This document shows positions 28,769 through 36,468 of a stretch of 64,000 nucleotides of DNA, piece by piece. The translations under genes were made by a program, and so were the position numbers. The DNA comes from CAWDLX01 sp963753485 (GTDB lineage Bacteria; Actinomycetota; Actinomycetes; Mycobacteriales; Micromonosporaceae), in NCBI GenBank assembly GCA_963753485.1, contig CAVWCL010000001.1, positions 434,001 to 498,000 of the forward strand, given 5' to 3'. How positions within the stretch are numbered: position 1 is the first letter of the stretch; each line of letters begins with the position of its first letter. Below the pieces are notes generated by a model. That model made no database searches. It was not told where the DNA came from and saw only the letters and a program-made list of their open reading frames with translations.

Positions 28769-29530
28769 CTACAACCGACGGAGGACCACCAGCGAGTCGA
28801 CGAAGCCGACCAGCTCGTGCTCGGACCCGAGAAGCAGGTCGTTCACCACGCCCATCACTCCTGGAAAGGCGGTGCGGTAGTCGTGGAACGCAACCAGGCC
28901 GTCCCGGGTGACGTGCGGGCCCATGTGGGCGTAGTCGGTGCGCACCGACTCGCCGTCGTGCAACCCGTCGATGAAGACCAGTCCGACCGGGCGGACCAGC
29001 GCGACGTCCACGCTGCGGGCGCGCACCACGTCAACGAGGTCGTCGACGCCGCTCGCCTTCAGCGTGTCGACGAGCAGCTGGTACGTGTCGCGCCCGCCGG
29101 CGAACGCGTACCCCTGATGCGGGTCGATCGCGGTCAGGCGCAAGGGTCGACCGCAGGCCCGGATCGCCAGCGCCAGGCTCACCGTTGACCGGCCGCAGTA
29201 GCTACCGATCTCCACCAGCTCCATGCCGTCGACAGCCGGCGCGCCGGCGACACAGCGGGCGAGCAGGCCGGCCTCGGCCGGCGTCAGCCAGCCCTCGACC
29301 AGGTCCATCGCGGCCACGATGGCGGCGGCGTCCACGTCGGGCAGGATCGGGGCCACCCGGCGGGCCACCACCTCGAGCGCCGCTGCGGCCATCCGATGCG
29401 CCGGCACCAGGTGGCTGGCGAGCATGGCATGGGCCAGGGCCGGGCCCGACCGCCCCTGGCCGAGAGCTCGCTGCGCCCGCCACGTGTGCCGGCAGGCCAG
29501 ATTTCCGGCGAGTGGCGGCCCGACCTGCAT
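28769..29530 (-). CDS. Class I SAM-dependent methyltransferase (Methyltransf_24 type)
   Basis: From ATG 29530 the 253-residue protein has the SAM-binding motif LVEIGSYCGRSTVSLALA near residue 100, the acidic second strand LTAIDPHQG, and the later LVFIDGLHDGESVRTDY and GLVAFHDY blocks. This is the small-molecule methyltransferase group often seen beside natural-product genes. It is divergent from the polyproline precursor gene, 184 bases apart, so it may belong to that cluster. Its substrate is unknown. Confidence 0.72.
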   Translation of the reverse strand: MQVGPPLAGNLACRHTWRAQRALGQGRSGPALAHAMLASHLVPAHRMAAAALEVVARRVAPILPDVDAAAIVAAMDLVEGWLTPAEAGLLARCVAGAPAVDGMELVEIGSYCGRSTVSLALAIRACGRPLRLTAIDPHQGYAFAGGRDTYQLLVDTLKASGVDDLVDVVRARSVDVALVRPVGLVFIDGLHDGESVRTDYAHMGPHVTRDGLVAFHDYRTAFPGVMGVVNDLLLGSEHELVGFVDSLVVLRRL

Positions 29531-29653
29531 AGCGGCGATTGTCGCATGTTCCCGGCACCGGAAAACGATCACGTACGTGCTTTCCTGCCGGCAATTTACG
29601 AGATCAAATAGCCGGGAAACGCGCTCGCCACGCCGATCGGGTGCGCCGCCTCC

Positions 29654-29682
29654 TTGACGCTGCCGGATCCCCCGGGAATGCT
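29654..29682 (+). promoter_or_regulatory. Possible promoter of the RiPP operon
   Basis: TTGACG (29654-29659) is followed after 17 bases by AATGCT (29677-29682). The -35 is good and the -10 is weak. It lies 33 bases before the precursor GTG, leaving a short leader with AGAGGTGGGG as ribosome-binding site. Confidence 0.3.
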
Positions 29683-29714
29683 GCTGGCAACAACGACGTC
29701 CGTAGAGGTGGGGT

Positions 29715-30416
29715 GTGAGCGATCTTCACGATGTGTTGCAGCGCGCTCAAACGGATTACGACTTCTATCTTGCCGTTCGGGAAAGCCCCGGCGAGGCGCT
29801 GAGCGGATATAACCTCGACACCGCCGAGCGCGACGCTTTTCTCGCCGAGCCCGCGGCGCTGTGGCGCCTCGTCGCCGGCGACATCTTCGGCGGTCCGCAC
29901 GTCATGGCGCCCGCCCCGCCGCCGCCGCCGCCGCCTCCTCCACCCCCTCCGCCACCACCCCCTCCGCCACCACCCCCTCCGCCACCACCCCCGCCGCCAC
30001 CACCCCCGCCACCACCCCCGCCGCCGCCACCACCCCCGCCGCCACCACCCCCGCCGCCACCACCCCCGCCGCCACCACCCCCGCCGCCACCACCACCACC
30101 ACCACCTCCTCCTCCTCCTCCGCCACCACCTCCCCCTCCTCCCCCTCCGCCGCCACCACCACCGGGCATCTTCATCACCCCGACGCCGCCCATCGACATC
30201 GGTGTCACGCCGAGCGTGACCGATCCGCCGTCACCCGGCATCGTGGTCCGTACGCCCATCACGTTCCTCGGCATGGCCCCGGGGCAGCAGCACGTCGTAC
30301 TCGAACAGTTCCTCGACCGGGTCGAGGTTGTCGACGCGGTCGAGGCGATCCGCGCCGCCGAAACAGACCAGGATCGGGTCGCCGCCGTCAACCAGCTCAT
30401 GGAGAACCTCGGATGA
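29715..30416 (+). CDS. RiPP precursor with borosin-like leader and 83-proline tract
   Basis: The GTG at 29715 follows AGAGGTGGGG and encodes 233 residues in three exact parts. Residues 1-67 are a helical leader (LHDVLQRAQTDYDFYLAVRE, then ESPGEALSGYNLDTAERDAF and AALWRLVAGDI) resembling the borosin-binding domain of split-borosin precursors such as SonA, a LigA-like helical bundle. Residues 68-150 are 83 consecutive prolines. Residues 151-233 form a tail with GIFITPTPPIDIGVTPS, SPGIVVRTPITFLG and a helical end (LEQFLDRVEVVDAVEAIRAA). The stop overlaps the next gene (ATGA). The gene-end coupling to modifying enzymes and the leader support a precursor role. Which part is the mature core is not shown. 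Translation of the tract should depend strongly on EF-P. Confidence 0.8.
   Translation: MSDLHDVLQRAQTDYDFYLAVRESPGEALSGYNLDTAERDAFLAEPAALWRLVAGDIFGGPHVMAPAPPPPPPPPPPPPPPPPPPPPPPPPPPPPPPPPPPPPPPPPPPPPPPPPPPPPPPPPPPPPPPPPPPPPPPPPPPPPPPPPPPPGIFITPTPPIDIGVTPSVTDPPSPGIVVRTPITFLGMAPGQQHVVLEQFLDRVEVVDAVEAIRAAETDQDRVAAVNQLMENLG
29916..30164 (+). repeat. In-phase 15-base tandem repeat coding polyproline
   Basis: The proline tract is built from 15-base units such as CCACCACCCCCGCCG (about eight copies around 29985-30090) and CCACCACCCCCTCCG (three copies before them), flanked by shorter CCG, CCT and CCA runs. All units are multiples of three, so gain or loss of copies keeps the frame. The opposite strand is G-rich and could form G-quadruplexes. 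Confidence 0.9.
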
Positions 30417-31276
30417 TCACGCAGTCGAAGCTCGGGTGCGACATCGCGGTTGTCGGACTGGGGATCGCGGGCGTACACCAGCTCACCCGCGAGGTCGAGG
30501 AGACCATCCGCCGCTGCCAGCACACATTTGTCACCGACACCGGCACCGGAGTACTGGAGTATCTGGCCACGCTCTGCCCGGACGTGGTCGACCTGGCCAC
30601 CGCCGAGGACGCCGGCACCCACCGGATCCCGGTCTACCGCCGGATGGCGAGCAAGGTGGTCTCCGCCGCGATGGCGGACGGGCCGGTGTGCTTCGCCACC
30701 TACGGGCACCCCACGATGTACTGCTACCCGACCACGCTCATCCAACGGGCGGCGGTGGTCCTCGACCTCAAGGTCACCATCCTGCCGGGAGTGTCCTTTC
30801 TCGACACTCTGCTGACCGACCTCGGCATCGACCCCGGCTTCGACGGGCTCCAGCTGTACGAGGCGACCGACCTGCTGGTCCGGCGCCGCCCGCTGCAGCC
30901 CGACGTTGCCTGCGTGATCAGCCAGGCCCCGACGGTCGCCAACGCCTACAACCGCCCCGGCGTCCGCGACATCGCTCACCTCACCCGGCTACAGGACTAC
31001 CTGTTGGAGACCTACCCGGCCGACCACCAGGTCGTCCTGGTCACCTCGAAACCGCACCCCCTGCTTCAACCCATCGTCCAGCCGGTGCCGCTCGGCTCAC
31101 TCGCCGCCGCGCTGCTGCCCACCACTCAGCTCGGCACCCTCTACATCCCCCCGCTGTACCACCGCGACGTGGTCGACCAGGCCCTGGCCGAGCAGATGCG
31201 GATCGGGTCGGCGCCGGCGCGCGCCGTGCCGGCCCGACCGGGACGGCCGCCGATCGGGCCGCAGCCCTCCTCGTGA
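30413..31276 (+). CDS. Borosin-like peptide alpha-N-methyltransferase (tetrapyrrole-methylase fold)
   Basis: The 287-residue protein has the SAM fold of precorrin methylases (IAVVGLGIAG at the start, ATYGHPT, ILPGVSFLDTLLTDLGIDP, LYEATDLL). It resembles the split borosin enzyme SonM in its whole layout. Arg71, Tyr75 and Tyr97 have the same spacing as the catalytic Arg72, Tyr76 and Tyr98 of OphMA; the tyrosines expected six and nine residues before the Arg are absent. Borosin enzymes methylate backbone amides of their own precursor. Proline has no amide hydrogen, so only non-proline residues of the partner peptide could be targets. Its ATG overlaps the precursor stop and its stop overlaps the next start (TGATG). 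A small-molecule O- or C-methylation role is the alternative. Confidence 0.72.
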   Translation: MITQSKLGCDIAVVGLGIAGVHQLTREVEETIRRCQHTFVTDTGTGVLEYLATLCPDVVDLATAEDAGTHRIPVYRRMASKVVSAAMADGPVCFATYGHPTMYCYPTTLIQRAAVVLDLKVTILPGVSFLDTLLTDLGIDPGFDGLQLYEATDLLVRRRPLQPDVACVISQAPTVANAYNRPGVRDIAHLTRLQDYLLETYPADHQVVLVTSKPHPLLQPIVQPVPLGSLAAALLPTTQLGTLYIPPLYHRDVVDQALAEQMRIGSAPARAVPARPGRPPIGPQPSS

Positions 31277-32007
31277 TGCGTACCGGGACCTACATCGTCG
31301 CGTCGACCCCGCGCTCCGGCAGCACCCTGCTGTGCGAGGGGCTCGAGGCGACCGGGGTCGCCGGCCGGCCGGCCGAGGTGTTCGCCCCGGCCTTCGAAGA
31401 GATGTGGCGGGACTACTGGTCGATGCCGCCCGACGGCCCGTTCGGGGACTTCGTCCGGGCGGCGCTGATCTACGGCACCACGCCCAACGGCATCTACGGC
31501 CTCAAGATCCATTGGGAGCACGTGCCGGTGCTCGCCCGCCGGCTCGGCGTGCGCGGCGATCCCGGCCAGGTCCTTTCCGCCATGTTTCCGGGCGCCGCGT
31601 TCGTCAACATCGTGCGCGACGACCGCCGCGGCCAGGCCCTGTCGCTGTTTCGAGCGATGGCGACCGACGAGTGGGCCCGATTCGACGGGGGGCCCCCACC
31701 CCGTACCCAGATCGACACGGTGAGCCTGGACCGATCGACCGTACGCATGCTGGAGACCGCCATCGACGCCCAACAAGCGGGCTGGATCGGGTACTTCACC
31801 AGCTACGGCATCGTGCCGCTCACCGTGCGGTACGAGCACCTCGATCGCGATTACCGCGGCGAGATCGCGCGGGTGCTTGCCTTCCTCGGGGCCGACGCGA
31901 CCATCGCCGCCACCATCCCCGAGCCCCGGCTCGCCCGCCAGTCGGATGCGGTGAACCTGCGCTGGCGGCGGACCATGGAGGACGCGGAGACGGGAGGACG
32001 CCCGTGA
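31276..32007 (+). CDS. Stf0-type sulfotransferase
   Basis: The 243-residue protein has the PAPS 5'-phosphosulfate loop STPRSGSTLLCEGLEATG at residues 9-26, the family block GRPAEVF and GLKIHW, the 3'-phosphate-binding region FVNIVRDDRRGQALSLFRAM, and a C-terminal YEHLDRDY. These match Stf0, the trehalose sulfotransferase of mycobacteria. It would move sulfate from PAPS to a hydroxyl group. Nested between peptide-modifying genes with start and stop overlaps on both sides, it most likely sulfates a hydroxyl made by one of the oxygenases that follow; that target is inference. Confidence 0.8.
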   Translation: MRTGTYIVASTPRSGSTLLCEGLEATGVAGRPAEVFAPAFEEMWRDYWSMPPDGPFGDFVRAALIYGTTPNGIYGLKIHWEHVPVLARRLGVRGDPGQVLSAMFPGAAFVNIVRDDRRGQALSLFRAMATDEWARFDGGPPPRTQIDTVSLDRSTVRMLETAIDAQQAGWIGYFTSYGIVPLTVRYEHLDRDYRGEIARVLAFLGADATIAATIPEPRLARQSDAVNLRWRRTMEDAETGGRP

Positions 32008-32723
32008 CGTCTCGACGCTCGATCGTCGTGGTGGACAACTTCTACACCGATCCGGTGGCCGTGCGCGACTACGCCCTGCGCCAGGCGTTCTACCCGCCGT
32101 ACGAGGACGAGAAGGAGATCGAGGCAGGCACCGCGACCGCGACCTGGTGGGCAAGCCGGTTCCGGGCCGCGGATGAGTGCCCGTTCAAGTCATCCGGCCT
32201 GCTCATCGACACCCTCGAACACGCCGTCGGTGAGCACGTCGACCAGGAACACTGGCGGGCCACGTTCGAGGTCGACTCCCGGTCCAAGCCGCTGCCGCCC
32301 CGCGGCGACGGCCCGCGGACCTGCCTGTGGAACTGCTGCTTCCACGTCAAGCCGGACAATGGTCAGCGGCTGGGCGACGGCGTGCACAACCATGTCACCG
32401 ACGAGTGGAACGGCGTCGGCCCCGACGGCTGGGCCGGCCTCATCTACCTCAACCCGGACGCACCGGTCAACGGCGGACTCTACCTGTGGCGCAACGTCAA
32501 GCCGGAGAACCAGTTCGACTGGATGAGCCCGCGAGAGAACTGGCAGCTGATCGACGCGTTCGGCAACCTGTTCAACCGCCTCATCCTGGTCCGCGGCGAC
32601 GTGCCCCACAGCGGCGCCGGCGGCTGGGGAACCAAGCTTGCTGAGGGCCGGCTCTACCAGACCTTCTTCTTCCGGACCACGCCGGCCCACCAGCCGTCGT
32701 TTGTGCTGCCCGCCGATGACTAG
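32004..32723 (+). CDS. Putative 2-oxoglutarate/Fe(II) oxygenase (DUF6445-like)
   Basis: The GTG at 32004 overlaps the sulfotransferase stop and has GGGAGG upstream. The 239-residue protein starts RRSIVVVDNFYTDPVAVRDY and contains VHNHVTDEWNGV near residue 128, GLIYLNPDAPVNGGLYLWRN, RLILVRGDVPHSG near residue 198 and GRLYQTFFF. This fits the double-stranded beta-helix proteins of the DUF6445 group, with likely metal ligands His and Asp in HNHVTD and the distal His in VPHSG. The motif is not the plain HxD of classic enzymes. It probably hydroxylates the precursor peptide or an intermediate. Confidence 0.65.
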   Translation: MTSRRSIVVVDNFYTDPVAVRDYALRQAFYPPYEDEKEIEAGTATATWWASRFRAADECPFKSSGLLIDTLEHAVGEHVDQEHWRATFEVDSRSKPLPPRGDGPRTCLWNCCFHVKPDNGQRLGDGVHNHVTDEWNGVGPDGWAGLIYLNPDAPVNGGLYLWRNVKPENQFDWMSPRENWQLIDAFGNLFNRLILVRGDVPHSGAGGWGTKLAEGRLYQTFFFRTTPAHQPSFVLPADD

Positions 32724-33519
32724 GAGCGCGGCCCCCACGTCGGCCGCCGCCGGCCTCGACGACATCATCGCCAACCGCGCCTGGCTGTACCGCAGCGATC
32801 CGTTCGGCCACGTGGTGGCGCGCAACGTGTTCACCCGGGCGTTCTACGACTCCCTCGCCGCCCAACTGTCCACGCTCCTGAACCGCGGGCTGAGCGACTC
32901 CCCGGACGGCAGCCGCTTCTCCCGGGCGATGCCCGGCTACGACGCGTACGGCATCAGCATCACCCCGCACCTGGGCGAGCCGGTGACCACCTTCATCTCC
33001 CCGGCCTGGCGCGACCTCATGTGCGGGCTGTTCACCATCGAAGCGACGCCGTACGTCTTCGCCGGTGCGCACCACCACGCCCCGCACGGCTCGGACGGGT
33101 TCATCCACAACGACTTTAACCCGGTCTGGTTCCCGCGCGCCGGCGCCGGCGAGATCCAGATCCCGGATCCCCGACGCTGTGACTTCAAGACCGGTGCCGG
33201 ATCGTTGGCGCCGGCGGAGAAGGTCGAGACGATCCGGGGTGCGGTTGTCCTCTTCTACCTGCTCAACGACGGTTGGCAGGCCGGCGACGGCGGCGAGACC
33301 GGGCTCTTCGCCTCGCGCGACGCCGCCGGCGCGCCGGCGGCCCGGTGCCTACCGGAGAACAACAGCCTGGTCGCGTTCGAGTGCACCCCGCACTCGTTTC
33401 ACGCCTACCTGAGCAACCACCGGCGCGCCCGTACGTCGATCATCATGTGGGTCCACAGAGGACTTGACGAGGCGGTCGAGCGTCACGGCGGGGAGCAGAT
33501 CGAACGATGGAAGACCTGA
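32716..33519 (+). CDS. Prolyl-hydroxylase-like 2-oxoglutarate/Fe(II) oxygenase
   Basis: The ATG at 32716 overlaps the preceding stop. The 267-residue protein has a good iron site: HND at about residues 131-133 in GFIHNDFNPVWF, and a distal His near residue 225 in TPHSFHAYLSNHRRARTS, with a following Arg for 2-oxoglutarate. VLFYLLNDGWQAGDGGETGL is the hallmark strand of the prolyl 4-hydroxylase superfamily. In this operon a peptide with 83 prolines is the natural candidate substrate. The reaction would give hydroxyproline, which the sulfotransferase or the dehydrogenase could use next. Enzyme class is well supported; substrate is inference. Confidence 0.78.
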   Translation: MTRSAAPTSAAAGLDDIIANRAWLYRSDPFGHVVARNVFTRAFYDSLAAQLSTLLNRGLSDSPDGSRFSRAMPGYDAYGISITPHLGEPVTTFISPAWRDLMCGLFTIEATPYVFAGAHHHAPHGSDGFIHNDFNPVWFPRAGAGEIQIPDPRRCDFKTGAGSLAPAEKVETIRGAVVLFYLLNDGWQAGDGGETGLFASRDAAGAPAARCLPENNSLVAFECTPHSFHAYLSNHRRARTSIIMWVHRGLDEAVERHGGEQIERWKT

Positions 33520-34229
33520 AGCGGGTGTGCCTGCTCACCGGGGCCAGTGGCACCTTCGGTCGGGCCTTCATCGCCGACTGCGCGGCGGCGTACCAGATCG
33601 TCGCGGTCCACCACGACACGCCGATCGACTACGCGACCCAGGACCAGATCTTCGTCGACCCGCTCCGGCCCGACGACGACGTCGCGAGCAACGACTACCC
33701 GGTCTACGCCATCCGGGCCGACCTTCGAGCGCCGGCCGCCATCGGCCACGTGGTCGACCAGACCCTGGCCACCTTCGGCCGCATCGACCTGCTCATCAAC
33801 GCCGCGGTACGCCGGCATTGGGCCTCGCTGCTCGATCCCGGCACACTCGCCACCGCATCGGCGGTGCTGGACTTCAATGTCGTGGTGCCGCTGCGGCTCA
33901 CCGTCGAGGTCGCGCAGAGCTTCTGGCGGGCCGACCCGGCGCAGAACGTGGCGCGCAACCGCAGTGTGGTGAACCTGTCCAGCACCGCCGGCCTGTTCGT
34001 CTACCCCGACCACGGTCAGGGCATCTACGCCACCTCGAAGGCGGCGTTGAACCACCTCACCTACCACCTCGCCAGTGAGCTGTGGGATCTCGGCATCCGG
34101 GTCAACGCGGTCGCGCCGGACACCTTCCCCGGCCGGGTGCCGGTGGCCGACGTGGTGGCGGCCGTTCTCGCCTTCGACCGCGGCGACCAGACCGGCCAGA
34201 TCACCCGACTGCTGGGGCCGCCGGCGTGA
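33507..34229 (+). CDS. Short-chain dehydrogenase/reductase
   Basis: The 240-residue Rossmann protein overlaps the oxygenase gene by 13 bases. It has the cofactor loop TGASGTFG at residue 11, an NAAV block after the fourth strand, a Ser in NLSSTAG and the catalytic YATSK near residue 173, so it should be active with NAD(P). It may oxidise a hydroxyl set by one of the oxygenases to a ketone, for example hydroxyproline to oxoproline, or reduce such a ketone. Its stop overlaps the GTG of the radical SAM gene. Confidence 0.82.
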   Translation: MEDLKRVCLLTGASGTFGRAFIADCAAAYQIVAVHHDTPIDYATQDQIFVDPLRPDDDVASNDYPVYAIRADLRAPAAIGHVVDQTLATFGRIDLLINAAVRRHWASLLDPGTLATASAVLDFNVVVPLRLTVEVAQSFWRADPAQNVARNRSVVNLSSTAGLFVYPDHGQGIYATSKAALNHLTYHLASELWDLGIRVNAVAPDTFPGRVPVADVVAAVLAFDRGDQTGQITRLLGPPA

Positions 34230-36073
34230 GGGTCCTGCTGGTCAACATGCCATTCGGCGCCGTGCGGCCGGCGATCGGCCCCAGCCTGCTCAAGGCGCAC
34301 CTGGCCCAGATCGGCTGCCAGACCCGGGTCGCCTATCTCAACCACCGCTTCGCCCAGCGTCTCGGCGACGACGACTTCGCCTACATCGCCGACCGCACAC
34401 CGACCCAGAGCCTCGCCGGCGACTGGGTGTTCGCACAGAGCCTGTTCGGCCCCAGGGCAGAGGCCGACGAGGCGTACGCCGACGCGTTCCGCGACCGCTT
34501 CGGCACCCACTCCTCCTGCGAGGCCCCGCTGGCGACCCTGTCCCGCGCCCGCGCCCAGGCCGAGGACTTCATCGCCGAATGCCTCGACGACATCGCCTGG
34601 ACCGACTACGACATCGTCGGCTTCACCTCGACCTTCACCCAGCACGTCGCCTCGCTCTCGCTGGCCCAGCGGGTCAAGCAGGCCCACCCCCATCAGGTCG
34701 TCGTCTTCGGCGGGGCCAACTGCGAGGACCAGATGGGGCTCGCGCTGCACCGGATGTTCCCGTACGTGGACTACGTCTGCAGCGGCGAGGCCGACGTCAG
34801 CTTCCCGCGGCTGGTCGACGCACTGCGCACCGGCGGCGACCCCACCGAGATCCCCGGCGTGATCTCGCGCCGCGACGGGGCCACGGTATATCCGACGCTG
34901 ACCCCGGAGCGGGTGCGCGATCTCGACCAGTTGCCCCACCCCGACTACGAGGACTACTTCGAGCAGCTCCCGGCCAGCCGTACCGGGTCGGCCGGCATCC
35001 TCATGGAGTCCTCGCGCGGCTGCTGGTGGGGCGAGAAGCACCACTGCACGTTCTGCGGCCTCAACGGAACTGCGATGACGTTCCGCAGCAAGAGCGCCGG
35101 CCGGGTGCTCGACGAAATCACCGAACAGACCCGGCGGTACTCGTCACGGCATATCGAGATGGTGGACAACATCCTCGACATGCACTACTTCCAGGATCTG
35201 CTGCCCGAGCTGACCCGGCGCCAGCTCAAACTGGGCCTCTTCTACGAGACCAAAGCCAACCTCACCAAACAACAGGTACGCGAACTGCGCGACGCCGGGG
35301 TCACCTCGATCCAGCCCGGCATCGAGAGCTTCAGCACCGAGGTGCTGCGGATCATGCGCAAGGGCACCACCGCGCTGCAGAACGTCCAACTGCTGAAGTG
35401 GTGCCGGGAGCTTGGCGTCAAGGTCTACTGGAACCTGCTCTACGGCTTCCCCGGCGAGGACCCGGCCGACTACCACACCATGGCCCAGGTGATCGACTCC
35501 ATCACACACCTGGAGCCGCCCCAGGGCATGGGCGCGATCCGCCTCGACCGGTTCAGCCCCAACTACATCCGCGCCGCCGAGCTGGGATTATGCGACGTCC
35601 GGCCCGACCGCAGCTACGGCTACATCTACGGCCGTCCCCTCGCCGAGCTGGCCGGCCTGGCCTACTACTTCGAGCACGACTACGCCGACGGGCGCCACCC
35701 CCGCGACTACGCCGGCGAGACCGAGCAGGCGATCCTGCGCTGGTTCGGGCACGCCGGCACCCGCGGACTGTTCTATGTGGACCATGGCGACCGCCTGGCG
35801 ATCTGGGACTTCCGGGCGGTCGCGGTACGCCGACTGACGGTCCTCGGCGCCGACGAGCGGGCCCTGTACCTGCACTGCGACGCCCAGCGTTCGCGGCAAG
35901 CGCTGCTCGGGTTCCTACGCGAGCGCGGACTGGACGCCGACGCGGCGCGCCGGGTCCTCGACCGCCTGGTCAACGACCGGCTCATGCTCCACCTGGACCA
36001 GCGCTACCTCAGTCTCGCCATCGCCCGCCCCGCCGGTGCCCACCCCGAGGCGACCGCCCCCATCGCATTCTGA
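34226..36073 (+). CDS. Radical SAM/B12 RiPP C-methyltransferase (rSAM_ocin-like)
   Basis: The 615-residue protein from GTG 34226 opens with a B12-binding Rossmann domain (RVLLVNMPFGAVRPAIGPSL, later DYDIVGFTST, VVFGGANCE and YVCSGEADVSFP). The radical SAM core carries the unusual cluster motif C-x7-C-x2-C (GCWWGEKHHCTFCGLNG) near residue 265, the mark of the RiPP maturation radical SAM protein 1 group, followed by IQPGIESFS and WNLLYGFPGE. These enzymes add methyl groups to unactivated carbons of precursor peptides. It is the last gene of the operon; every junction from 29715 to here overlaps. In this setting C-methylation of proline rings or of tail residues is the best guess. Confidence 0.85.
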   Translation: MRVLLVNMPFGAVRPAIGPSLLKAHLAQIGCQTRVAYLNHRFAQRLGDDDFAYIADRTPTQSLAGDWVFAQSLFGPRAEADEAYADAFRDRFGTHSSCEAPLATLSRARAQAEDFIAECLDDIAWTDYDIVGFTSTFTQHVASLSLAQRVKQAHPHQVVVFGGANCEDQMGLALHRMFPYVDYVCSGEADVSFPRLVDALRTGGDPTEIPGVISRRDGATVYPTLTPERVRDLDQLPHPDYEDYFEQLPASRTGSAGILMESSRGCWWGEKHHCTFCGLNGTAMTFRSKSAGRVLDEITEQTRRYSSRHIEMVDNILDMHYFQDLLPELTRRQLKLGLFYETKANLTKQQVRELRDAGVTSIQPGIESFSTEVLRIMRKGTTALQNVQLLKWCRELGVKVYWNLLYGFPGEDPADYHTMAQVIDSITHLEPPQGMGAIRLDRFSPNYIRAAELGLCDVRPDRSYGYIYGRPLAELAGLAYYFEHDYADGRHPRDYAGETEQAILRWFGHAGTRGLFYVDHGDRLAIWDFRAVAVRRLTVLGADERALYLHCDAQRSRQALLGFLRERGLDADAARRVLDRLVNDRLMLHLDQRYLSLAIARPAGAHPEATAPIAF

Positions 36074-36114
36074 TCGCCCCGCGGCCGAGTGGCGCAGTGC
36101 CACGCACGAATGAT

Positions 36115-36468
36115 TCAGTCAGTGGCGCTGGGGTGGCCAGTACCCGCATAGGTGATCCACGCGGTACGGCGATCGTCGTCGATGAGATACCAGATTCGTC
36201 CACCACCGGTGACCTCGAACTGCCAGCGCTCGTATGGTTGACTCTTCCAGGTGCCCGTCGCGAGTGATCCCTTCAACCGGTGATGCCGCTCGGGCGAGGT
36301 CATGCTCCGGGGATCCGCCCGAATCGCATCATGGGCTCGGCGCAGGTTCGCGGGCACCTGGCGGGCCAGGTGTTCCCAGCCGGCCGCAGCCTGGGAGTTG
36401 GCAAAACGTAGGTCGAACTCGCTTCCGACCGGCGGCGGCGCAGATCTGTCGCCACGTTTCGGGCTCAA
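36115..36468 (-). CDS. RelE/ParE-like toxin candidate
   Basis: The 117-residue protein starts at TTG 36468, overlapping the stop of the gene before it (TTGA). It has the compact basic look of RelE-type toxins: LARQVPANLRRAHDAIRADP, RHHRLKGSLATGTW, then YERWQFEVTGGGRIWYLIDD with late positive residues and a final TAWITYAGTGHP. RelE-like toxins cut mRNA at the ribosome; activity here is not proven. It is convergent with the radical SAM gene, 41 bases apart. Confidence 0.6.
   Translation of the reverse strand: MSPKRGDRSAPPPVGSEFDLRFANSQAAAGWEHLARQVPANLRRAHDAIRADPRSMTSPERHHRLKGSLATGTWKSQPYERWQFEVTGGGRIWYLIDDDRRTAWITYAGTGHPSATD

Noticed and set aside
29765..30979. Long minus-strand open frame with polyglycine opposite the proline tract
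   Set aside because: It is the mirror of the polyproline codons and of the methyltransferase gene; it has no start signal or recognisable domain.
29861..31276. Thr/Ala/Ser-rich frame overlapping the precursor (PAATT repeats)
   Set aside because: It arises from the 15-base proline repeats read in another phase; the true methyltransferase start is the ATG at 30413 overlapping the precursor stop.
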